DNA of 64,000 bases from NCBI RefSeq assembly GCF_001619585.1, contig NZ_LQNT01000009.1, positions 124,001-188,000 on the forward strand, written 5' to 3'. Below are positions 16,419 through 26,381 of this stretch, piece after piece; within the stretch, counting starts at the first letter, position 1; every line of letters begins with the position of its first letter. Source of the DNA: Bhargavaea cecembensis (lineage in GTDB: Bacteria > Bacillota > Bacilli > Bacillales_A > Planococcaceae). The position numbers and the translations under genes are program-made. The notes beneath the pieces are model-generated. The model was not told the origin of the DNA. It did not search any database and was given only the letters and a program-made list of their open reading frames with translations.

Positions 16419-18416
16419 TCAGAGTTGTTTAAATCGTGTTGCCACATTTTCCGGAGTGAAGCCGTATTCTTTTACGACCGTCCCGCCCGGCGCACTTGCA
16501 CCGAATGTATCAATGGCCAGCACATCACCTTCGAAGCCGGTGTACCTGTGCCATCCGAGTGAAGCACCCATCTCGATTGCGAGGCGCTTTGTTACGGACT
16601 TGGGAAGGATCTCTTCCTTGTACGCGGCATCCTGTTCCTCGAAGCGGTCCCATGACGGCATGGATACGACACGGACACGAATGCCTTCCTCAAGAAGCTG
16701 CTTTTGTGCTTCGACCGCAAGACTGACCTCCGAACCGGTTGCCAGAAGAATTCCGTCCGGGCTTTCTCCATCCGCCTCGGAGACGATGTAGGCTCCCTTT
16801 TCAACGCCTTCCATCGCCCGTTCTGCGGAATGTTCGAGAATCGGAAGGTTTTGCCTGGAGAGTACGAGAACCGTCGGCTTGTTTTCGGAGGAAACTGCCA
16901 GCTTCCAGGCAGCGGCCGTCTCGTTACTGTCCGCGGGGCGGATGACCGAGAGACCCGGCATCGCGCGGAGGGAAGCCAGATGTTCGACCGGCTCATGGGT
17001 CGGACCGTCTTCACCTACAGCGATGCTGTCGTGTGTGAACACATAAGTGACCGGTACACCCATCAGTGCCGACAGCCGGACTGCGGGACGCACATAATCA
17101 CTGAAGACGAAGAACGTGCCGCCGAATACCCGGAGCCCTCCATGGAGCGCCATGCCGTTAAGCGCGGCACCCATCGCGAATTCACGGACACCGAACCAGA
17201 TGTTGCGGCCGCCGTAGTTGTCCGGAAGGAAGTCGCCCGAACCCTTGATCGTCGTCTTGTTCGAACCTGCAAGGTCGGCACTTCCGCCGAACAGGGATGG
17301 AACGGCTTCCGCCAGTGCATTAATCATGTCGCCGGACGCGCTGCGTGTCGCAACGGACTTTCCGGTTTCATAGGACGGAAGGCTTTCTGCAAAGCCTTCC
17401 GGAAGTTTGCCTTCAAGCACAGCCTTCAGCTGAGCCGCCTCTTCCGGATAAGCTTTCTCATAAGCTGCAAACCGGTCGTTCCATTGGTTTTCGGCCTGCT
17501 CGCCGTTTTCTTCCGCAGCCTTGCGGAAAGTTTCATACACTTCTTCCGGCACGTGGAAGTCTTCCTCGAAGGTCCAGTTGTAATACTCTTTGACGAGTTT
17601 CATCTCATCTTCGCCCAGCGGAGCACCGTGAACGTCAGATTTGCCGGATTTGTTCGGCGAACCGTAGCCGATGATCGTCTTCACTTCGATGATCGTCGGT
17701 CCTCCCGTGTTCCCTTTCGCCTCTTCGATGGCACGGGATACGGTGTCGATATCGTTACCGTCATCAACACGGAGATAGTTCCATCCGTAGGATTCGAAGC
17801 GTTTCCGGACGTCTTCCGAGAAGCTCATGTCGAGTTCGCCGTCCAGCGAGATGTCATTGCTGTCATAAAGGACAATCAGCTTATCCAGCTTCAGATGGCC
17901 GGCAAGGGAGATGGCCTCTGAGGCGACCCCTTCCATGAGGTCCCCGTCGCCGCACAGCGCATACGTGTAATGGTCGACAACCTCATGGCCGTCCTTGTTG
18001 TAGGTTGCAGCAAGATGGCGTTCTGCCATCGCCATGCCCACTGCCATGCCGATCCCTTGGCCGAGCGGTCCCGTGGTCGCTTCCACGCCATCCGTATGGC
18101 CGTATTCCGGGTGGCCCGGTGTCTTGGAACCCCATTGGCGGAAGTTCTTGATCTCGTCCATAGGCAGATCGTAGCCGCCGAGGTGGAGAAGGGAATAAAG
18201 GAGCATCGACCCGTGCCCTGCGGAGAGGACAAAGCGGTCCCTGTTGAACCACTGGGGATTCGACGGATTGTGCTTCATGTGTTTTGTCCAGAGGGTGTAA
18301 GCCATTGGAGCGGCGCCCATCGGCAGACCGGGGTGACCGGAGTTGGCTTTCTCGATCGCATCGATGGACAGAGTACGGATCGTGGTGACTGCTAGTGCAT
18401 CGGCATGATTCGCCAT
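16419..18416 (-). CDS. tkt: Transketolase
   Basis: Thiamine-diphosphate enzyme of the pentose phosphate pathway, 665 residues. The N-terminal TPP domain shows [12 protein letters not shown] (about 25-36) and the [12 protein letters not shown] metal/TPP motif; the middle Pyr domain has [18 protein letters not shown] near 465, the conserved transketolase signature; the C-terminal domain ends with the EYGFTPENV motif. The ATG at 18416 with AAAGGA upstream gives the usual N-terminus. Conserved position between ynzC and sirA. Confidence 0.97.
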   Translation of the reverse strand: MANHADALAVTTIRTLSIDAIEKANSGHPGLPMGAAPMAYTLWTKHMKHNPSNPQWFNRDRFVLSAGHGSMLLYSLLHLGGYDLPMDEIKNFRQWGSKTPGHPEYGHTDGVEATTGPLGQGIGMAVGMAMAERHLAATYNKDGHEVVDHYTYALCGDGDLMEGVASEAISLAGHLKLDKLIVLYDSNDISLDGELDMSFSEDVRKRFESYGWNYLRVDDGNDIDTVSRAIEEAKGNTGGPTIIEVKTIIGYGSPNKSGKSDVHGAPLGEDEMKLVKEYYNWTFEEDFHVPEEVYETFRKAAEENGEQAENQWNDRFAAYEKAYPEEAAQLKAVLEGKLPEGFAESLPSYETGKSVATRSASGDMINALAEAVPSLFGGSADLAGSNKTTIKGSGDFLPDNYGGRNIWFGVREFAMGAALNGMALHGGLRVFGGTFFVFSDYVRPAVRLSALMGVPVTYVFTHDSIAVGEDGPTHEPVEHLASLRAMPGLSVIRPADSNETAAAWKLAVSSENKPTVLVLSRQNLPILEHSAERAMEGVEKGAYIVSEADGESPDGILLATGSEVSLAVEAQKQLLEEGIRVRVVSMPSWDRFEEQDAAYKEEILPKSVTKRLAIEMGASLGWHRYTGFEGDVLAIDTFGASAPGGTVVKEYGFTPENVATRFKQL

Positions 18417-18509
18417 CTTTCGACATCCTTTCACGAACAAATAGTTGAACCCTTTTAAGTTTAGACGAGCCCGTCATTCTTTACAACCGGATTCAGGTCC
18501 CTGCAGGAC

Positions 18510-18743
18510 TCAGTTCGGGAATTTGTTTGATTTGATCCGTTTCACCTTGTCCGGAGTGATGTCCTTGCCCTCCGGGTCGATGACCGTGACATTTTCGATC
18601 GTCTTCTTCATATTGGAACGGAAAACTTCCAAGTATTCTTTGCGGAGCGAGGTTTGTTCTTTCGCTTCTTCCATTGTCAGTCCTATGGTTTTCTTCTTTT
18701 TCGCCAATTCATTGATGCGGGCGAGCTTATCGGGTGAAAGCAT
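18510..18743 (-). CDS. ynzC: YnzC-family protein (DUF896)
   Basis: Small protein of 77 residues, mostly two helices: MLSPDKLARINELAKKKK is the DUF896 signature, followed by LTMEEAKEQTSLRKEYLEVF. AAGGGGAG lies six bases before the ATG at 18743. In B. subtilis ynzC is part of the SOS-controlled yneA-yneB-ynzC operon; here a terminator separates it from yneB, so it may be expressed partly by readthrough. The molecular function is unknown. Confidence 0.9.
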   Translation of the reverse strand: MLSPDKLARINELAKKKKTIGLTMEEAKEQTSLRKEYLEVFRSNMKKTIENVTVIDPEGKDITPDKVKRIKSNKFPN

Positions 18744-18775
18744 GAAATCTCCCCTTTCCATTTCTCCTAAAGATA

Positions 18776-19770
<995 letters not shown>

Positions 19771-19794
19771 GACCGGTCCCTCCTCAAACAAATT

Positions 19795-19808
19795 CGAATG
19801 TCTGTTCG
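19795..19808. promoter_or_regulatory. LexA box 1
   Basis: CGAATGTCTGTTCG, close to the Bacillota SOS consensus CGAACNNNNGTTYG, located in the yneA leader. Confidence 0.8.
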
Positions 19809-19820
19809 TATATTACTTCA

Positions 19821-19849
19821 ATCGTAATGCGAACAAACGTTTTTGTCAA
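19821..19849 (-). promoter_or_regulatory. Promoter of yneA
   Basis: On the minus strand a perfect TTGACA, a 17-base spacer and TACGAT; LexA box 2 covers most of the spacer. Confidence 0.7.
19830..19843. promoter_or_regulatory. LexA box 2
   Basis: CGAACAAACGTTTT fits the SOS consensus with a weaker right half and lies within the yneA promoter spacer. Confidence 0.8.
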
Positions 19850-19859
19850 GGCGTTTTCT

Positions 19860-19873
19860 CGAACCTATGTTTG
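19860..19873. promoter_or_regulatory. LexA box 3
   Basis: CGAACCTATGTTTG matches CGAACNNNNGTTYG fully and overlaps the lexA -35 box, giving autoregulation. Confidence 0.85.
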
Positions 19874-19899
19874 CATTTCATTGAGACGGCTGATATACT
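19871..19899 (+). promoter_or_regulatory. Promoter of lexA
   Basis: TTGCAT, a 17-base spacer and TATACT, 39 bases before the start codon. Confidence 0.65.
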
Positions 19900-19938
19900 T
19901 GTATCAATCAGAAACGTGAAAAGAAGAGGTGAATCCGT

Positions 19939-20556
19939 TTGAAGAAAATGTCGAAGAGGCAGGAAGCGATCCTGACCTTCATCAAGGAAGAGGTCAGGTC
20001 GAAAGGCTACCCGCCATCCGTCCGTGAGATCGGTGAGGCAGTGGGGCTCGCTTCCAGCTCGACGGTCCACGGCCACCTGGCACGGCTGGAGAACAAAGGC
20101 CTCATCCGCCGCGACCCTACCAAGCCCCGCGCCATCGAGATCCTGGAAGCCGGCGACACCATCCCTAAAGCAAGTGTCGTCCAGGTGCCGGTTGTGGGCA
20201 AGGTTACGGCCGGACAGCCGATCACTGCCGTCGAGAATATCGAAGAGTATTTCCCTCTTCCGGATCAGTACGGCAGTTCGGATGATCAGCTCTTCATGCT
20301 GGAAATCATGGGTGAATCCATGATTGAAGCCGGTATCCTGAACGGTGACTATGTCGTCGTCCGACAGCAGAGCACCGCCAACAACGGTGAAATCGTTGTC
20401 GCGATGACCGAGGAGGACGAGGCGACCGTCAAGCGCTTCTTCAGAGAGGACGGGCACTTCCGCCTCCAGCCCGAAAACGCTTCGATGGACCCAATTATTG
20501 TCGACCAGGTGTCCATCCTTGGAAAAGTCGTCGGTGTCTACCGCCACATCCAGTGA
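19939..20556 (+). CDS. lexA: SOS repressor LexA
   Basis: Repressor of the DNA damage response, 205 residues. The N-terminal winged helix carries [20 protein letters not shown] (about 24-43). The self-cleavage site is Ala91-Gly92 in KVTAGQP, with catalytic Ser127 in GESMIEAG and Lys165 in EATVKRFF. The TTG start has AGAGGTG eight bases upstream and gives the usual N-terminus; the ATG three codons later lacks spacing. It is divergent from yneA, with three LexA boxes between. Confidence 0.97.
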   Translation: MKKMSKRQEAILTFIKEEVRSKGYPPSVREIGEAVGLASSSTVHGHLARLENKGLIRRDPTKPRAIEILEAGDTIPKASVVQVPVVGKVTAGQPITAVENIEEYFPLPDQYGSSDDQLFMLEIMGESMIEAGILNGDYVVVRQQSTANNGEIVVAMTEEDEATVKRFFREDGHFRLQPENASMDPIIVDQVSILGKVVGVYRHIQ

Positions 20557-20571
20557 TTAACGGCCCAATAG

Positions 20572-20608
20572 ACAGCCGGCAGCGAATATTTGCTGCCGGC
20601 TGTTTTTC
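20572..20608 (+). terminator. Terminator of lexA
   Basis: Perfect 12-bp stem ACAGCCGGCAGC / GCTGCCGGCTGT with an 8-base loop and a following T run. Confidence 0.9.
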
Positions 20609-20692
20609 GAACCGGAAATAGGCATTTCTTTTTAAACCCGCGGATTGTTCAGATATAGTGGGGTTATGAGCGGGAAAGGAGAGATGGCTACT

Positions 20693-21337
20693 ATGGACGT
20701 ACTTGTAATCGGAGCAAACGGCAAGATCGGCAAGCAGCTGGTGAAACTTCTGAGCGAAAGCGGGAAGCATGCACCGACCGCCATGATCCGTGATGACAAG
20801 CAGAAGCCTGACTTCGAAGAAATGGGAGCCAAAACAGCAGTAGTCGACCTGGAAGACCGGACTGAAGCACTGGCTTCGGCAATGGACGGAATGGATGCAG
20901 TCGTGTTCACGGCAGGCAGCGGGGGCCATACAGGTCCGGACAAAACTCTTCTCATCGACCTCGATGGTGCCGCGAAGGCGGTCGAGGCCGCACGGCAAAC
21001 GGGCGTCCGGCGATTCCTGATGGTTAGCGCGATCGGAGCGGATGACCGGGAACGCTGGTCGGATCAGATTAGACCTTATTATGCAGCAAAGCACCATGCC
21101 GACAACATTCTGCGTGGAAGCGGGCTGAATTATACAATTGTCCGGCCTGGCCTGCTTCTGGATGAACCGGGAACAGGGCACATCTCAGCCGCCGAACACC
21201 TGGAGCCGGGCGGCGTGCCGCGGGAAGATGTGGCACGTGTGCTGTTCGAGGCACTGGAGACTGAAACTACCCGCAACCGATCCTTTGATGTCGTATCCGG
21301 AGATACCGCTGTCAGTGAAGCACTTCAACAGCTGTAA
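20693..21337 (+). CDS. yhfK: NAD(P)-binding SDR-family protein (YhfK-like)
   Basis: Atypical short-chain dehydrogenase-like protein of 214 residues. The Rossmann motif VIGANGKIGKQL is at the N-terminus; VFTAGSGGHTGPDKT (about 73-87), YYAAKHHAD and YTIVRPGLL follow and match the YhfK group. The substrate is unknown. The ATG at 20693 is the best start: GGAG is 11 bases upstream, while an ATG three codons earlier would sit only two bases from it. Confidence 0.85.
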   Translation: MDVLVIGANGKIGKQLVKLLSESGKHAPTAMIRDDKQKPDFEEMGAKTAVVDLEDRTEALASAMDGMDAVVFTAGSGGHTGPDKTLLIDLDGAAKAVEAARQTGVRRFLMVSAIGADDRERWSDQIRPYYAAKHHADNILRGSGLNYTIVRPGLLLDEPGTGHISAAEHLEPGGVPREDVARVLFEALETETTRNRSFDVVSGDTAVSEALQQL

Positions 21338-21344
21338 ATTTAAA

Positions 21345-21379
21345 AAAGGGAGCGCAGCATCGTTTGCTGCGCTCCCTTT
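21345..21379 (-). terminator. Terminator of glnA (shared with yhfK)
   Basis: Perfect 15-bp stem AAAGGGAGCGCAGCA / TGCTGCGCTCCCTTT. The minus-strand copy is followed by a T run (TTTAAATTT), so it mainly serves glnA; it also sits eight bases after the yhfK stop. Confidence 0.85.
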
Positions 21380-21387
21380 GCTATTCA

Positions 21388-22722
21388 TCAGTACATTTTC
21401 ATGTACTGCTCCCTTTCCCATGGGTGGACAGTCGTACGGAACATATTCCATTCCGCTTCCTTCGTGTCCACGAAGTTCTTATAGATGTGTCCTCCGAGTG
21501 CATGCTGGATCACCTTGTCTCCGGCCAGGGCATCGAGCGCTTCCTTCAGGCTTGCCGGCAGATCCTCGATGCCCATGCTCCGGCGTTCACGGAGATTCAT
21601 CTCATAAATGTTCTGATCGACGGATTCCGGCGGTTCCATGCCGTTGCGGATGCCTTCAAGGCCCGCACCGAGCAGGACGGCCATCGCCATGTACGGGTTG
21701 GCAGCCGGATCGACAGAACGCACCTCGATGCGCGTGCTCAGTCCCCGGGATGTCGGGATACGGATCAGCGGGCTGCGGTTCGTCCCGGACCAGGCAACAT
21801 AGACCGGTGCCTCATAGCCCGGCACCAGGCGCTTATACGAGTTGACTGTCGGGTTGGCGATGGCTGTGAAGCCGTGTGCGTGCTGAAGCAGGCCGGCCAT
21901 AAAGTGGTAGGCGATACGGCTAAGGCCCTCTTCCCCGTCCGGATCCTCGAATACGTTTTCGCTTCCCTTGAAGAGCGACATATTGACGTGCATGCCCGAT
22001 CCGGCCACTCCGAACAACGGCTTCGGCATAAAGGTGGCGTGGAGGCCATGTTTACGGGCGATCGTCTTGACGACAAGCTTGAATGTCTGGATATTGTCAC
22101 ACGCCCGGATGGCATCGGCATATTTGAAATCAATCTCATGCTGGCCCGGCGCGTTCTCATGGTGGGAAGCCTCAATCTCGAAGCCGAGTGCTTCAAGTTC
22201 AAGTACGATATCCCTTCGGCAGTTTTCACCGAGGTCGGTCGGAGCGAGGTCAAAATAGCCGCCGTAGTCGTTCAGCTCGAGACTCGGCTCACCGTCCATA
22301 TCTAGCTTGAAAAGGAAGAATTCCGGCTCCGGCCCGATATTGAACTTCGTAAATCCGAGCTCTTCCATTTCTTTGAGAACACGCTTCAGATTGCTCCGGG
22401 GATCGCCCTCGAAAGGTGTCCCGTCCGCACGGTGGACGTCGCAGATCAGGCGGGCAACCTTGCCGGAGCCCGTATCCCACTGGAACACCGTCCAGGTGTC
22501 TAGGTCCGGCACCAGGAACATATCTGACTCCTCGATCCGGACAAAGCCTTCAATCGATGAACCGTCAAACATCATTTTGTTGTCCAGCGCCTTGTCTATC
22601 TGGGATACCGGGATTTCAACGTTCTTCACAGTCCCGAGAATATCCGTAAACTGCAGGCGGATAAAATTCACATTCTGCTTTTGTATGTCGTTCTTAATGT
22701 CTTCCTTCGTAATTTTGGCCAC
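21388..22722 (-). CDS. glnA: Glutamine synthetase, type I
   Basis: ATP-dependent synthesis of glutamine from glutamate and ammonia; a dodecameric cytoplasmic enzyme. The 444-residue length is that of the GSI-alpha form regulated by feedback rather than adenylylation. Visible motifs are [12 protein letters not shown] (about 51-62), the glutamate-binding [29 protein letters not shown] (about 290-308) and the ATP/arginine region near 320-335. It lies 12 bases after ynbB. The regulator gene glnR, normally just upstream in Bacillales, is missing, and no GlnR box was seen. Confidence 0.96.
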   Translation of the reverse strand: MAKITKEDIKNDIQKQNVNFIRLQFTDILGTVKNVEIPVSQIDKALDNKMMFDGSSIEGFVRIEESDMFLVPDLDTWTVFQWDTGSGKVARLICDVHRADGTPFEGDPRSNLKRVLKEMEELGFTKFNIGPEPEFFLFKLDMDGEPSLELNDYGGYFDLAPTDLGENCRRDIVLELEALGFEIEASHHENAPGQHEIDFKYADAIRACDNIQTFKLVVKTIARKHGLHATFMPKPLFGVAGSGMHVNMSLFKGSENVFEDPDGEEGLSRIAYHFMAGLLQHAHGFTAIANPTVNSYKRLVPGYEAPVYVAWSGTNRSPLIRIPTSRGLSTRIEVRSVDPAANPYMAMAVLLGAGLEGIRNGMEPPESVDQNIYEMNLRERRSMGIEDLPASLKEALDALAGDKVIQHALGGHIYKNFVDTKEAEWNMFRTTVHPWEREQYMKMY

Positions 22723-22734
22723 GTTACCATCCTT

Positions 22735-24006
22735 TCAGTTTTTAAGAAGGCCTTCCTCCATCAGCGCGCCAAGGGCGCCAAGAATCGCGATCTGTACATG
22801 TTCGTATGTAAGACCGCCCTGGATATAAGCGGTATAGGGCGGACGGATCGGTCCGTCTGCCGTGAGTTCAATGCTTGAACCCTGCACGAATGTGCCTGCC
22901 GCCATGATGACATCATCCTCATATCCCGGCATATAGGACGGCTCAGGTGCAAAGTGTGCATTGACCGGCGAATTCGCCTGGATTTCCCTGCAGAACCGGA
23001 TCATCTGTGCTGCATCATTGAACGAAACCGACTGGATCAGATCCGTGCGTTCTGCGGAATAGTGCGGTGATGTCCTCATACCGGCCGCCTCGAGCATCGC
23101 CGAGGTGAAAATGGCTCCCTTGACGGCCTGGGCCGTCACATGGGGCGCCAGGAAGAAACCTTGATACATATCGGGCAGCGTTCCAAGAGAAGCACCCGCC
23201 TCTGCTCCTATACCCGGAGATGTCATCCGGTAAGCACATTTTTCGATTAGTTCTGCTCGTCCGGCCAGATATCCGCCGGTTTTGGCCAGCCCCCCTCCAG
23301 GGTTTTTGATTAGGGACCCGGCCATCAGGTCGACTCCCACCTCGGTCGGTTCGATGGTCTCGACGAATTCACCATAGCAGTTATCCGTGAAGATCACGAC
23401 ATGAGGCGCGAATTCCCTGACCCTTTGAACCATTTCGGCAATCTGTCCGACGGTAAAGCTCGGTCGGAGCGAGTACCCCTTCGAGCGCTGAATTGCAATC
23501 ATCTTCGTTTTTTCTGTCACCGCTCTGCGCACAGCTTCGAAATCGACCGTGCCGTCTTCTTTTAAATCGATATGGCGGTAGGAGATCCCGAAATCACTCA
23601 GTGCTCCTGTATCTTTGCCCTCAAGACCCGAAACGATTGAGGCGAGTGTATCGTACGGTTCACCAGTGATGTAAAGCAGTTCGTCACCAGGGCGAAGCAC
23701 GCCGAAAAGCGCGATGGAAATGGCATGGGTGCCGGAAATGATTTGATTGCGGACCAATGCTGATTCCGAGCCGAATGCCGTAGCATACACCCGCTCAAGG
23801 ACATCCCTGCCTTCATCGTCGTATCCATATCCTGTCGACGGATTCATATGATGGTCGGACACCCGGTTTTCCCTGAAGGCGGTGAGCACTTTTGCCTGAT
23901 TGGCGAGCGCCACCTCATCCATGTGTTTCAGAAAAGGGGCAACCTTCTCTTCCGCCTCTTTTTTCCAATTCCCGATCTCTTCTGTGAAATTCATGATGTC
24001 AGCCAT
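22735..24006 (-). CDS. ynbB: YnbB-like PLP-dependent lyase (methionine gamma-lyase/cystathionine family)
   Basis: PLP enzyme of 423 residues, often annotated as aluminum-resistance protein or methionine gamma-lyase-like. The PLP lysine is in MAGSLIKNPGGGLAKTGGY (about 238-256); FTDNCYGEFVE precedes it and holds the PLP-contacting Asp. The physiological substrate is unknown. I prefer the ATG at 24006 (AGAGGAAAG upstream) over more distal in-frame starts. In B. subtilis the order is ynbA-ynbB-glnR-glnA; both hflX/ynbA and glnR are missing here. Confidence 0.85.
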   Translation of the reverse strand: MADIMNFTEEIGNWKKEAEEKVAPFLKHMDEVALANQAKVLTAFRENRVSDHHMNPSTGYGYDDEGRDVLERVYATAFGSESALVRNQIISGTHAISIALFGVLRPGDELLYITGEPYDTLASIVSGLEGKDTGALSDFGISYRHIDLKEDGTVDFEAVRRAVTEKTKMIAIQRSKGYSLRPSFTVGQIAEMVQRVREFAPHVVIFTDNCYGEFVETIEPTEVGVDLMAGSLIKNPGGGLAKTGGYLAGRAELIEKCAYRMTSPGIGAEAGASLGTLPDMYQGFFLAPHVTAQAVKGAIFTSAMLEAAGMRTSPHYSAERTDLIQSVSFNDAAQMIRFCREIQANSPVNAHFAPEPSYMPGYEDDVIMAAGTFVQGSSIELTADGPIRPPYTAYIQGGLTYEHVQIAILGALGALMEEGLLKN

Positions 24007-24108
24007 CAAACTCTTTCCTCTCTGTTGCATAGTCACCATACCAGTATACAGGATTGAATGCATCCCGCACCCGCTACGAGGGAACCCGGAAGTGACCGGT
24101 TAATGACG

Positions 24109-24155
24109 GACGGGCTGCCCGGAAGCATGGCACATCTGCTTCCCGGCAGCCCGTC
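24109..24155. terminator. Long hairpin between hfq and ynbB
   Basis: A 19-bp stem with one mismatch, GACGGGCTGCCCGGAAGCA and its complement, with a 9-base loop. It starts six bases after the hfq stop. The T stretch lies on the plus-strand side, so as a minus-strand terminator it is not classical. Confidence 0.6.
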
Positions 24156-24160
24156 TGTTT

Positions 24161-24406
24161 TCATACCGTTTCTTCTGCCTTTTCTTCCTTTGGGGCGAGG
24201 CTGACCGGCCTTGCAGGGACAAACGTGGAAATCGCATGCTTGTAAATCAGCTGCTGCTTTCCTTCGGTTTCGAGCAGCACAGTGAAGTTATCGTACGACT
24301 TCACCTGTCCCTTAAGCTGAAAACCATTGGTCAGGAACACGGTTACGTAAACCCCATTTTTACGGATCTGGTTCAGGAATGTATCCTGAATGTTTGCCGA
24401 CTTCAT
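24161..24406 (-). CDS. hfq: RNA chaperone Hfq
   Basis: Sm-like hexameric RNA-binding protein of 81 residues. Sm1 includes [17 protein letters not shown] and Sm2 the [10 protein letters not shown] signature. A short acidic C-terminal tail follows, as in Gram-positive Hfq. miaA lies upstream, the usual neighbour, but separated by a repeat element (24437-24510). Confidence 0.96.
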   Translation of the reverse strand: MKSANIQDTFLNQIRKNGVYVTVFLTNGFQLKGQVKSYDNFTVLLETEGKQQLIYKHAISTFVPARPVSLAPKEEKAEETV

Positions 24407-24436
24407 TGCACCTATTCCTCCGCTCTCTCTTTATAT

Positions 24437-24510
24437 TGCCCAACGCTTGCGCTTTTGGGCACAGTCGCCGTTCGTCACGGCGCCGCTGACCGCGGTAGTT
24501 GGCATGGGCC
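24437..24510. repeat. Dispersed repeat, family A copy 2
   Basis: The sequence around CAACGCTTGCGCTTTTGGG and the following CGCCGTTCGTCACGGCG align with the reverse complement of about 11713-11787. The copy fills the gap between the miaA stop and hfq and contains its own short palindromes. Confidence 0.7.
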
Positions 24511-24515
24511 CTGTT

Positions 24516-25469
24516 TTATGTATTCCGTCCCGATGGCCCAAAATCCTTCATCAATTCAAGTATTTTTTGTGTATTCTGACGGGTTCCTTCCAGAGCATCC
24601 AGCCAGTGCACGTCCAGCTTGTTACGGAAATAGGTGAATTGCCGCTTGGCATAGCGCCTCGTGTTCCGTTTTGTCAGCTCCAGCGCCTGCTCCAAATCCG
24701 TCTCGCCTTTCAGATAGTCCCCAATCTCCCGATAGCCGATCGCCTTCATGGACTGGCTCTCCCCGAAACCGGCTTCCGCCAGGCGGCGGACTTCCCCGAT
24801 CCATCCGGCTTCCACCATCAGGTCCACCCTGCGGTTGATCCGTTCGTACAGAATATTCCGGTCCAGCGCAAGGCCGATCAGCAAATGGTCGTAGAGAGGT
24901 GCGTCAGCTTCCGTCCCCTCGGCTTCCTTTTTCGTCTTGCCGGTCAGGGATGCGATTTCAAGTGCACGCATCACCCTTCTTGTATTGTTCGGGTGGATCT
25001 CCCGGGCAGACACAGGATCCCGTTCCATAAGAAGCTGATGGAGACGCTCCGGCCCCTCTTTGCTGAGAACCAGCTCGAGATTTCGCCTGAGCCCGGGATC
25101 GTGCTTTTGTTCAGTGAAGCGGAAATCGTATAGAACCGACTGCACATAGAGGCCTGTGCCTCCGGTGATGATCGGCAGGCGCCCCCTGGAACGGATCTCC
25201 GAGATTTTCTCCCTGACAAGCCGCTGATAGTCGGCCACTGAAAATTCATCACCGGGGCCAAGGATATCAAACAAATGGTGCGGAATGCCCTTCATTTCCT
25301 CCGGCGTGATTTTTGCGGTTCCTATATCCAGCCCCCGGTATACCTGGAACGCATCACCATTGATGACTTCCCCGCCTGTTGCTTCGGCAAGACTGACACT
25401 CAGGTCAGTCTTGCCTGATGCTGTCGGACCTACGATCGCTGCCACTTCAGGAAATTTTTCGCCGGTCAT
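24516..25469 (-). CDS. miaA: tRNA dimethylallyltransferase
   Basis: Adds an isopentenyl group to A37 of tRNAs reading UNN codons. The 317-residue protein has the P-loop GPTASGKTDLS (about 14-24), the DSAQ-equivalent motif as NGDAFQVYRGLDIGTAK and the conserved GGTGLYVQS (about 103-111). The C-terminal KRNTRRYAKRQFTYFR is characteristic. Its start overlaps the stop of the preceding hydrolase gene by four bases. miaB, the next enzyme of the pathway, is not in its B. subtilis position near ricA. Confidence 0.95.
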   Translation of the reverse strand: MTGEKFPEVAAIVGPTASGKTDLSVSLAEATGGEVINGDAFQVYRGLDIGTAKITPEEMKGIPHHLFDILGPGDEFSVADYQRLVREKISEIRSRGRLPIITGGTGLYVQSVLYDFRFTEQKHDPGLRRNLELVLSKEGPERLHQLLMERDPVSAREIHPNNTRRVMRALEIASLTGKTKKEAEGTEADAPLYDHLLIGLALDRNILYERINRRVDLMVEAGWIGEVRRLAEAGFGESQSMKAIGYREIGDYLKGETDLEQALELTKRNTRRYAKRQFTYFRNKLDVHWLDALEGTRQNTQKILELMKDFGPSGRNT

Positions 25470-26377
25470 GCTTCAAGCCACCCCGTGATGTACTCGGTGA
25501 TCCGGTTTTTTTTCGGGGAATGGAGAATTTCGTGCCGGCCTTCCTCCACCAGATAGACGGTGACATTGCGGACACCGTTTTCAGCATACTGCCGGGCGAC
25601 GTTCCAGATGCCGGCGCCGTTTTTGCCAACCGGATCCGAACCTCCCGAAATCAGGAGAATCGGCAGATCGTCAGGCGTCCTGCGTATTTCACGGTCGTTG
25701 TGGATCAGATCGAGACCTTCAAAGAGATCGGAGAAAAATCCGGTTGTCGAGACGAATCCCGATTCCTCATCATCCAAGTACGCCCTGACCGCTTCCTGAT
25801 CTTCATTCAGCCAGTCAAACGGCGTCTCCGCATCCGGGAAATGAAGATTGTAACGGCCGAAAGTCAGGGAGTTCAGCAACTGATTCGGCTCCTTTTTCAA
25901 ACCTGCTGCAATATATCCTTCAGCAATCATCCGTCCCGCCCTGATGGCAGGACCCGGGTGGTCCCCGGATCCCATGAAGATTGCCCGGTCCAGCAGATGT
26001 CCATAGCGCTGGGTGTAGCGTCTCGCCACAAATGAGCCCATGCTGTGCCCAAATATCGTGAATGCAGAGGAGGGATGGCTGTCACGAAGGAGCGAAGTCA
26101 CTTCGTGGACGTCCTGAACCACCCTTTCGAACCCGTCCTCTTCCGCAAAATAGCCCCTGATTCCGTTTAGCCTGACTGTACTCCCATGGCCTCTGTGATC
26201 ATGTCCGCTTACGATATAACCGGCTTTCCTGAGTGCACCGGCAAACTGTGCGTAGCGTCCGATGTGCTCCGCCATCCCGTGGAGCAAGTGAATATGACCT
26301 TTCGGCGTCCCCTCCGGCTCTGCCAGAAAGGCACTAACCATGTGGCCGTCGGTCATGTGGATGGTCATTCTGTCCAA
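25466..26377 (-). CDS. Alpha/beta hydrolase, monoacylglycerol lipase/lysophospholipase type
   Basis: Serine hydrolase of 303 residues resembling PldB/YtpA. HLLHGMAEHIGRY (about 31-43) forms the oxyanion region and GHDHRGHGST the conserved strand; the nucleophile is in TIFGHSMGSF (about 108-117), with Asp in ISGGSDPVG and His in EEGRHEIL. It is coupled to miaA (4-bp overlap) and lies four bases after glpD. With glpD and glpK upstream, glycerol released from acylglycerols would be a logical product to phosphorylate; this link is inference. Confidence 0.85.
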   Translation of the reverse strand: MDRMTIHMTDGHMVSAFLAEPEGTPKGHIHLLHGMAEHIGRYAQFAGALRKAGYIVSGHDHRGHGSTVRLNGIRGYFAEEDGFERVVQDVHEVTSLLRDSHPSSAFTIFGHSMGSFVARRYTQRYGHLLDRAIFMGSGDHPGPAIRAGRMIAEGYIAAGLKKEPNQLLNSLTFGRYNLHFPDAETPFDWLNEDQEAVRAYLDDEESGFVSTTGFFSDLFEGLDLIHNDREIRRTPDDLPILLISGGSDPVGKNGAGIWNVARQYAENGVRNVTVYLVEEGRHEILHSPKKNRITEYITGWLEA

Positions 26378-26381
26378 TCGG

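Noticed and set aside
16704-17921. 405-codon plus-strand ORF inside transketolase
   Set aside because: Antisense shadow of a highly conserved gene; caused by high-GC codon bias.
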